Origin: JBOFDK01 sp051650305
GTDB taxonomy: Bacteria; Bacillota; Clostridia; Lachnospirales; Cellulosilyticaceae
Direction of reading: 5' to 3'
Length of the DNA stretch: 28,708 bases
NCBI GenBank assembly: GCA_051650305.1
Contig: JBOFIT010000013.1
Coordinates: 1-28,708, forward strand
This document shows positions 24,549 to 28,708 of this stretch, piece after piece. The stretch's first letter is position 1. The number at the start of each line of letters is the position of its first letter. The position numbers and the translations under genes are program-made. The notes beneath the pieces are model-generated. The model had not been told where the DNA came from. It saw only the letters and a program-made list of their open reading frames with translations, and did not search any database.

Positions 24549-25292
24549 TTAATCATAATTTACTTCTTTTAGACAAAGGCCATGGGCAGGAGCAGTAGGT
24601 CCTGAAAGTGGTCTCGACTTTCCATCTAAAATGCGTGGTATTTCAGAAGCTTTTAAGTTGCCGAGGCCGACTTCAATGAGTGTACCAGTTAAGATACGTA
24701 CCATGTGTTGTAAGAAGCCATTGCCAGTATATGTGAGCGTGTATAAGTCGTTTTCTTTGGTGATGGTAATGCTTTGGATGGTCTTTATGGTAGATTTCTT
24801 CTTGCTCTTCATAGAGGTAAAGCTTTGGAAATCATGGGTACCTAAAAGATGCTGTATAGCTTCTTCCATAGCAGAGGTATCCAGAGGTTGTCCGATATGG
24901 TAGGCATATCTAAGAAGAAAAGGATTCGCAAACTCACCTGTATCGATGCGGTACATATATGTCTTAGTTGTACAATTATAGCGTGCATGAAAACGCGGTG
25001 AAGCCGATGTAAGAGCGATAATAGCAATGTCTTTTGGAAGATACTGCTTAAGATAAGTGATGATTTCCTCTGGGGATTTTAGTGTATGGCTATGGAAGTT
25101 AGCCACTTGCTTAAGTGCATGGACCCCCGCATCTGTACGACCAGAAGCAATGACCTGTATCGGTTCATCAAAAAGAAGTGAAAGGACATGCTCGAGTTTA
25201 CCTTGAATTGTCTTTAGTGGGGATGTTGATTGACGTTGCCATCCCATATATTTAGATCCGTCATAAGAAATAATCATTTTATAATGATGCAT
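24549..25292 (-). CDS. truA: tRNA pseudouridine(38-40) synthase TruA
   Basis: Converts uridines 38-40 in the anticodon arm of many tRNAs to pseudouridine. I use the second of two adjacent ATGs (complement 25290-25292; 247 aa), 6 bases after AGGAGG (complement 25299-25304); the first ATG at 25293-25295 is only 3 bases from it. The open frame from a GTG at 25313 includes the ribosome site and is rejected. Motifs: ISYDGSKYMGWQRQ at the start, catalytic Asp54 in SGRTDAGVHA, YMYRI (the conserved Tyr region), DFQSFTS, and GNGFLQHMVRILTGTLIEVG near the C-terminus. All are intact and the length matches B. subtilis TruA. It heads a minus-strand operon of three genes. Confidence 0.95.
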   Translation of the reverse strand: MHHYKMIISYDGSKYMGWQRQSTSPLKTIQGKLEHVLSLLFDEPIQVIASGRTDAGVHALKQVANFHSHTLKSPEEIITYLKQYLPKDIAIIALTSASPRFHARYNCTTKTYMYRIDTGEFANPFLLRYAYHIGQPLDTSAMEEAIQHLLGTHDFQSFTSMKSKKKSTIKTIQSITITKENDLYTLTYTGNGFLQHMVRILTGTLIEVGLGNLKASEIPRILDGKSRPLSGPTAPAHGLCLKEVNYD

Positions 25293-25424
25293 CATAAACC
25301 TCCTGTGAGTCAAATTTACTGTATGTAGTATGGGTAATGCATAAACATTTTAAACGTTAGCACTAGTATAACATAGAGTGCAAGTAGAAAATAAAGAATA
25401 AAAATATAATAATAATAGAAAATA

Positions 25425-25438
25425 TGAACTAATGTTCA
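25425..25438. promoter_or_regulatory. LexA-like palindrome at the sensor kinase promoter
   Basis: TGAAC-TAAT-GTTCA is a 14-bp palindrome with arms GAAC (25426-25429) and GTTC (25434-25437), the core spacing of Firmicute LexA boxes (GAAC-N4-GTTC). It overlaps the -35 of the histidine kinase gene. A sensor kinase is not a usual SOS gene, so another dimeric repressor may use this site. Confidence 0.35.
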
Positions 25439-25464
25439 ATGTTATAGGGAAAATATGCTATAAT
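25435..25464 (+). promoter_or_regulatory. Promoter with extended -10 for the two-component system
   Basis: TGC-TATAAT (25456-25464) with a weak -35 TTCAAT (25435-25440) at 18 bases, 46 bases before the kinase start. The rest of the 25293-25510 gap is AT-rich and shows no gene. Confidence 0.55.
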
Positions 25465-25510
25465 TAGATATAAAATTTAGTGAGTTTGACAGAATATGAG
25501 GGAGAGACGT

Positions 25511-27385
25511 ATGAAGAGGCGTATTCGAAACATGTATCAAGCGACATCCATTAAGACAAAGTGGATTATTTTTGTCATTATACTTGTCTTGTATCCTATG
25601 ATTTTAATAGGATATGTAGGTTATGCAAATTACGAACAGGTCATTACGAAACACTTTATTGAAACCGTTCAAAAAGATATTTTAGTTGTTGCGGAACAAC
25701 TGCAAGAAGAGTTGGAGGAAGTAGAGAAATTTACAGATGCAGCACAAAAAGATGAAGCAGTGTATGAATACACTACCTATTATTATAATTTGTTAAAAGC
25801 AAACAATATAAGTATGGAGCATCTAAAGTTGTATCCTGAAATGCGCAACAAATATGAAAATCTCATAAGAGGGGATTTTGCCCTAACACAAAAAGTAACG
25901 GCATATTTAAAATCTTTACTTTTATCAAGGCAGGATATCTCAGCAGTTGCATATCAATTTGCAGGAAGTCAAGATTTTGGGACGATTGAGACGAGAGATA
26001 AGAATGATACGATAAATGAAATCAATGCTTTTGAACGTAATAAAGTTTATGAAAATATGAATAGGATTCTAGAAAAAGATAGAATTGGTTATTATGTAGA
26101 TGAGGAAAATAATGTCTATCTAGGGAAGAAAATCTTTTATCGATTAACGTCCAAACACTGTGGTACAGCTATTTTTAAACTAGATATGACATACCTTTTG
26201 AGAAAATATGCAGGTATGCTAGAAGGTGCAAAAGAAGCTGTGTATGTGGTGGCGGATGCTAAGAATGAAATTATGAGTATAGGAAACTTACAAGAGCAAA
26301 ATAAGAAAAAGCTCATTGATTTCCAAAATACACATCCACAACCAGGCGTGGTGTATAGAGAGGAAAGTAGAAGTCAAGCTGTCGTCTATAATACGTTTGA
26401 ACATCACAATTTATCATTAGGAAGTGCTGTTTATATCTCCTTAGATATTTTGCTTGCAGATATTCGTGCAATGTCGAGGTTTATTTTTATTCTCTGTATG
26501 AGTGTACTACCTATTTTCTTAGTGTTGGCAAATAAACTCTATAAAGAAATTATTCAACCGATATACATATTAAGTGGTAAGATGCAACAAATTGAAAACG
26601 GAGAAATGGGTGTGGAAGTTAAATCAGAGCGTACAGATGAGTTTGGGTATGTGTTTGGTGCTTTTAATGGGATGAGTAGACAGTTGAAATACCTAGTAAA
26701 CTGTGTGTACAAAGAGCAAATTGCATTAAAAAATGCGGAGCTAAAAGTCTTAAGATCTCAGATTAATCCACACTTCTTATACAATACCTTAGAGATGATT
26801 AACTGGAAGGCAAGAATGACAGGGAATGATGATTTGTCTGAAATGATAGGGGCGTTATCAGGGATTATGGAAGTCAACATCGATAGACGTAGTAATCATT
26901 TTCTAACAATCGCTGCGGAGATGGACTATATCAAAAACTATATTTTCCTTATTCAAAAACGTTTTGGTGATGGTGTACAGTTTACATTAGATATAGAAGA
27001 AGAATTAATGACCTGCAAAATTCCAAAGCTTATCATTCAGCCTATCGTAGAAAATGCACTCAAGCATGGAGTAGAAGCAAGAGGAAAAGGCCTTGTATGT
27101 ATTGAAATTAAAGAAATAGATGACCAAAATATCTGTATATGGGTCAAAGATAATGGAAAAGGCATTCCAGAAGATAAGCTGTTGTATATCAATAAGCAAT
27201 TAGAAGCATTAGATAAAGATGAGCTAGAAACAGAGAAAGGAAATAGTGGACATATCGGTGTGATTAACGTACAAAAACGTATCAAGTTACTTTATGGTGA
27301 AAGCTACGGTATTGAAATGAAGAGTCAATATAACGAAGGTACGCAAGTTAGAATGGTTATACCAAAAACCTATACTGGAGAATAG
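25511..27385 (+). CDS. Sensor histidine kinase, YesM/LytS-type (HisKA_7TM-less, His_kinase PF06580 class)
   Basis: 624 aa from the ATG at 25511, preceded by GAGGGAGAG; the ATG at 25496 lies 5 codons earlier with no ribosome site. Layout: TM1 (about 18-38), an extracellular sensor domain of roughly 285 residues, TM2 (about 324-341), a HAMP-type linker (ILSGKMQQIENGEMGVEV, then RTDEFGYVFGAFNGMSRQL), the phospho-acceptor His421 in the family motif QINPHFLYNTLE, then the ATPase domain with N-box Asn515 (PIVENALKHGVE) and G-box DNGKGIP, and a final G-box near NVQKRIKLLYG. Kinases of this class pair with AraC-type regulators and usually control sugar uptake. The cognate regulator follows after 21 bases and a sugar-binding lipoprotein gene comes next. 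Confidence 0.93.
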   Translation: MKRRIRNMYQATSIKTKWIIFVIILVLYPMILIGYVGYANYEQVITKHFIETVQKDILVVAEQLQEELEEVEKFTDAAQKDEAVYEYTTYYYNLLKANNISMEHLKLYPEMRNKYENLIRGDFALTQKVTAYLKSLLLSRQDISAVAYQFAGSQDFGTIETRDKNDTINEINAFERNKVYENMNRILEKDRIGYYVDEENNVYLGKKIFYRLTSKHCGTAIFKLDMTYLLRKYAGMLEGAKEAVYVVADAKNEIMSIGNLQEQNKKKLIDFQNTHPQPGVVYREESRSQAVVYNTFEHHNLSLGSAVYISLDILLADIRAMSRFIFILCMSVLPIFLVLANKLYKEIIQPIYILSGKMQQIENGEMGVEVKSERTDEFGYVFGAFNGMSRQLKYLVNCVYKEQIALKNAELKVLRSQINPHFLYNTLEMINWKARMTGNDDLSEMIGALSGIMEVNIDRRSNHFLTIAAEMDYIKNYIFLIQKRFGDGVQFTLDIEEELMTCKIPKLIIQPIVENALKHGVEARGKGLVCIEIKEIDDQNICIWVKDNGKGIPEDKLLYINKQLEALDKDELETEKGNSGHIGVINVQKRIKLLYGESYGIEMKSQYNEGTQVRMVIPKTYTGE

Positions 27386-27406
27386 AAGTAATAGAGGGGG
27401 AAGTAT

Positions 27407-28168
27407 ATGTATAAAGTACTAGTGATAGATGATGAGTTTTTTATTAGAGAAGGTATGAAACAAATGATTCCGTGGCAAGAAATGGGATGTGAATTAGTAG
27501 GAGAGGCAAGAGATGGAGAGGAAGGGGTCGAGCAGATTTTGAAACTGCGACCAGATATCGTTATCTCAGATATTCATATGCCAAATAAAGATGGTTTCGA
27601 GATGATCGAAGAAATACAAAGCATTAATCAAAATATACAGATTATTATTTTGACAGGATATAGAGAATTCGAATACGCTAGGCAAGCTATTCATCTAGGA
27701 GTTTTAAGATTTTTACTTAAACCCTCCAAGTTAGATGAAATTCATGAAGCTGTTGAAGCTGCTGTGAAAAAGCTAAGAGAATCGGGTGTTAGCATAGTAG
27801 AAGAAACCCAAGAAGAAATAGTAGAAAGTAAAAGTGATATGGATAAACCGCAATTTTTAGTGAAGCAAGCCATTGAATATATACATAATAATTATAATGA
27901 AAAGCTAGACTTACAAACAGTAGCCGATTCGCTTTATGTAAGTACATGGCATCTATGTAAGGTACTAAAAAAACAGACGGGGACGAATTTTGTGGATTTA
28001 CTCAATACAGTGCGCATTGAAAATGCCAAAAAACTTTTGTTAGAGACCAATATGAAAATCTATGAAATAGCAGAACAAGTAGGGTATACAGACACAGCTT
28101 ATTTCTCTAAGATGTTTAAAAAGATAGCTACTGTCACCCCGAATGAATTTAGAAATAAAATGTATTAA
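27407..28168 (+). CDS. Response regulator with AraC-type DNA-binding domain (YesN family)
   Basis: 253 aa. The N-terminal receiver domain (1 to about 122) has the acidic pair DD at 8-9, phospho-acceptor Asp55 (DIVISDIHMP), the Thr in IILTGYREFEYA and the Lys of LLKPSK. A Glu/Ser-rich linker follows. The C-terminal AraC pair of helix-turn-helix motifs (about 152-253) shows NYNEKLDLQTVADSLYVS, then MKIYEIAEQVGYTDTAYFSK and a final MFKKIATVTPNEFR. It lacks the long central region of the larger YesN proteins, so it is a compact form. It should be phosphorylated by the adjacent kinase and probably activates the downstream solute-binding gene. The ribosome site is AGAGGGGG. A hairpin terminator follows. 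Confidence 0.94.
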   Translation: MYKVLVIDDEFFIREGMKQMIPWQEMGCELVGEARDGEEGVEQILKLRPDIVISDIHMPNKDGFEMIEEIQSINQNIQIIILTGYREFEYARQAIHLGVLRFLLKPSKLDEIHEAVEAAVKKLRESGVSIVEETQEEIVESKSDMDKPQFLVKQAIEYIHNNYNEKLDLQTVADSLYVSTWHLCKVLKKQTGTNFVDLLNTVRIENAKKLLLETNMKIYEIAEQVGYTDTAYFSKMFKKIATVTPNEFRNKMY

Positions 28169-28170
28169 GA

Positions 28171-28219
28171 AAAAGAGTGTAAAAGTTTATGTGAAATCAA
28201 TAAACTTTTATGCTCTTTT
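28171..28219 (+). terminator. Terminator after the response regulator
   Basis: A 19-bp stem, left arm 28171-28189 and right arm 28201-28219, fully paired with two G-U pairs; the loop is 11 bases. It ends in TTTTATACTTTTT. It separates the regulator transcript from the solute-binding gene, which has its own promoter. Confidence 0.75.
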
Positions 28220-28349
28220 ATACTTTTTAGACATTTTAAACTATTGAAATATGCAAAAAGTACATATAATAAAGGTTTGATTGGGCACAAATCATAAAAA
28301 GTGCAATAGAGTAAGCAAATTTGAACAATAAAAAACAAAATAGGCATAT

Positions 28350-28377
28350 ACTCATTCAACAGAGTGAGTGATATAAT
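28350..28377 (+). promoter_or_regulatory. Probable promoter and inverted repeat for the solute-binding gene
   Basis: TATAAT (28372-28377) lies 75 bases before the ATG. No good -35 is seen; its place is taken by an inverted repeat, ACTCATTC (28350-28357), loop AACA, GAGTGAGT (28362-28369), with one G-T mismatch. A weak -35 beside a repeat suits an activator-dependent promoter, perhaps driven by the adjacent AraC-type regulator. Confidence 0.5.
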
Positions 28378-28385
28378 AAAAGCAA

Positions 28386-28427
28386 GCTAGAAACCTACTA
28401 GCACATAAGAAACTAGCCAATGGCTAG
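28386..28427 (+). promoter_or_regulatory. Two small hairpins in the leader of the solute-binding gene
   Basis: GCTAG (28386-28390) with CTAGC (28398-28402), then CTAGCC (28413-28418), loop AAT, GGCTAG (28422-28427). The ribosome site AGGGGGG follows about 10 bases after. They may protect the 5' end of an abundant transcript. No known riboswitch is recognised. Between 28220 and 28349 I see no gene or other element. Confidence 0.35.
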
Positions 28428-28452
28428 AGAAAAATTAGGGGGGAACCAAAGT

Positions 28453-28708
28453 ATGAAAAAGTTTTCAAAAGTTCTTGCACTAGGATTAGCAGCAACAATG
28501 CTTGGTGGTGCATTTGTAGGATGTCAACCAAAAGAAGATCCAAAACCAGAAGCTCAAAAACCAGCAGATAATGGTGGAGACACAGCAAAACAACCAGAAG
28601 CTGAAAAGCCAGCTGGCCCTGTAACACTTAAAACAGTATCTATGTTCGGTGGAACAGACCCACATGCTGAATTCTATCAAAAATTACAAGCAGATTTCCA
28701 AGCTGCTA
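28453..28708 (+). CDS. Extracellular solute-binding lipoprotein (probable sugar ABC transporter), N-terminal part
   Basis: The first 85 codons; the gene runs past the window end. It begins MKKFSKVLAL with a lipoprotein signal peptide and a lipobox-like AFVGC with Cys24 as the lipid anchor. A low-complexity Pro/Glu/Lys/Ala linker follows (about 25-55), then the start of a mature domain, VTLKTVSMFGGTDPHAEFYQ, in the style of family 1 sugar-binding proteins. It would present a carbohydrate to a membrane permease whose genes probably follow outside the window. Its place after a YesM/YesN-type pair supports a regulated sugar uptake operon. The exact sugar cannot be told. Confidence 0.85.
   Translation, partial: MKKFSKVLALGLAATMLGGAFVGCQPKEDPKPEAQKPADNGGDTAKQPEAEKPAGPVTLKTVSMFGGTDPHAEFYQKLQADFQAA

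Noticed and set aside
28424..28680. Overlapping minus-strand frames opposite the solute-binding gene
   Set aside because: Leu/Cys/Phe-rich shadows of the signal peptide and linker region; the plus strand has a lipoprotein signal and ribosome site.

Overview
The window looks like chromosomal DNA from a low-GC, endospore-forming, motile member of the Clostridia. A Lachnospiraceae or Cellulosilyticum-type organism is my best guess, from gene content and codon use rather than any database match. The pointers are an alpha/beta-type small acid-soluble spore protein (SASP), a chemoreceptor gene behind a textbook sigma-D/sigma-28 promoter, the uvrC-hprK-sugar kinase order, AddAB in place of RecBCD, a YesM/YesN-type two-component system beside a sugar-binding lipoprotein, and strong GGAGG ribosome sites with A-stem-T terminators. 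I saw no rRNA, tRNA, CRISPR array, insertion sequence or prophage gene. This is mostly a core-genome region.

Layout. Positions 1-627 (minus strand): two genes for secreted proteins of unknown function, the first cut by the window edge. 773-4591 (plus): uvrC (nucleotide excision repair), then hprK and a ROK glucokinase, which form a small carbon-regulation/glycolysis operon ending in a terminator. 4669-8479 (plus): two half-transporters of a heterodimeric ABC exporter, one with a degenerate catalytic site and the other with a large extracytoplasmic insert, as in BmrC/BmrD. 8545-11250 (plus): a YcxB-like membrane protein, a sugar-phosphate isomerase-type TIM barrel protein, and a secreted SH3b-SH3b-NlpC/P60 cell-wall hydrolase behind a perfect sigma-A promoter. 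11453-12094 (minus): a divergent cis-prenyltransferase of the UppS family. 12304-12648 (plus): a small helical protein of unknown function with its own promoter and terminator. 12774-19915 (plus): addB-addA, overlapping by one base, which encode the helicase-nuclease that processes double-strand breaks. 19984-21456 (plus): a membrane chemoreceptor. 21517-23361 (minus): htpG (Hsp90). 23639-23809 (plus): the SASP gene behind a leader with two hairpins. 23855-25292 (minus): truA, a conserved protein of unknown function and a two-helix membrane peptide in one apparent operon. 25511-28708 (plus): histidine kinase, AraC-type response regulator, and the start of a lipoprotein solute-binding gene that probably opens a carbohydrate ABC transporter operon.

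No clearly new multi-gene system is visible. The points most worth a second look are: the perfect sigma-D promoter before the chemoreceptor; the divergent prenyltransferase with altered active-site motifs; the terminator sitting directly upstream of the exporter with no room for a promoter; the paired hairpins in the SASP leader; and several near-perfect palindromes that overlap promoters (upstream of the NlpC/P60 gene, the 12304 gene and the sensor kinase).

Several starts were moved from the longest open frame to the codon behind a good ribosome site (hprK, glucokinase, second exporter half, YcxB-like, addA, htpG, SASP, truA, sensor kinase).
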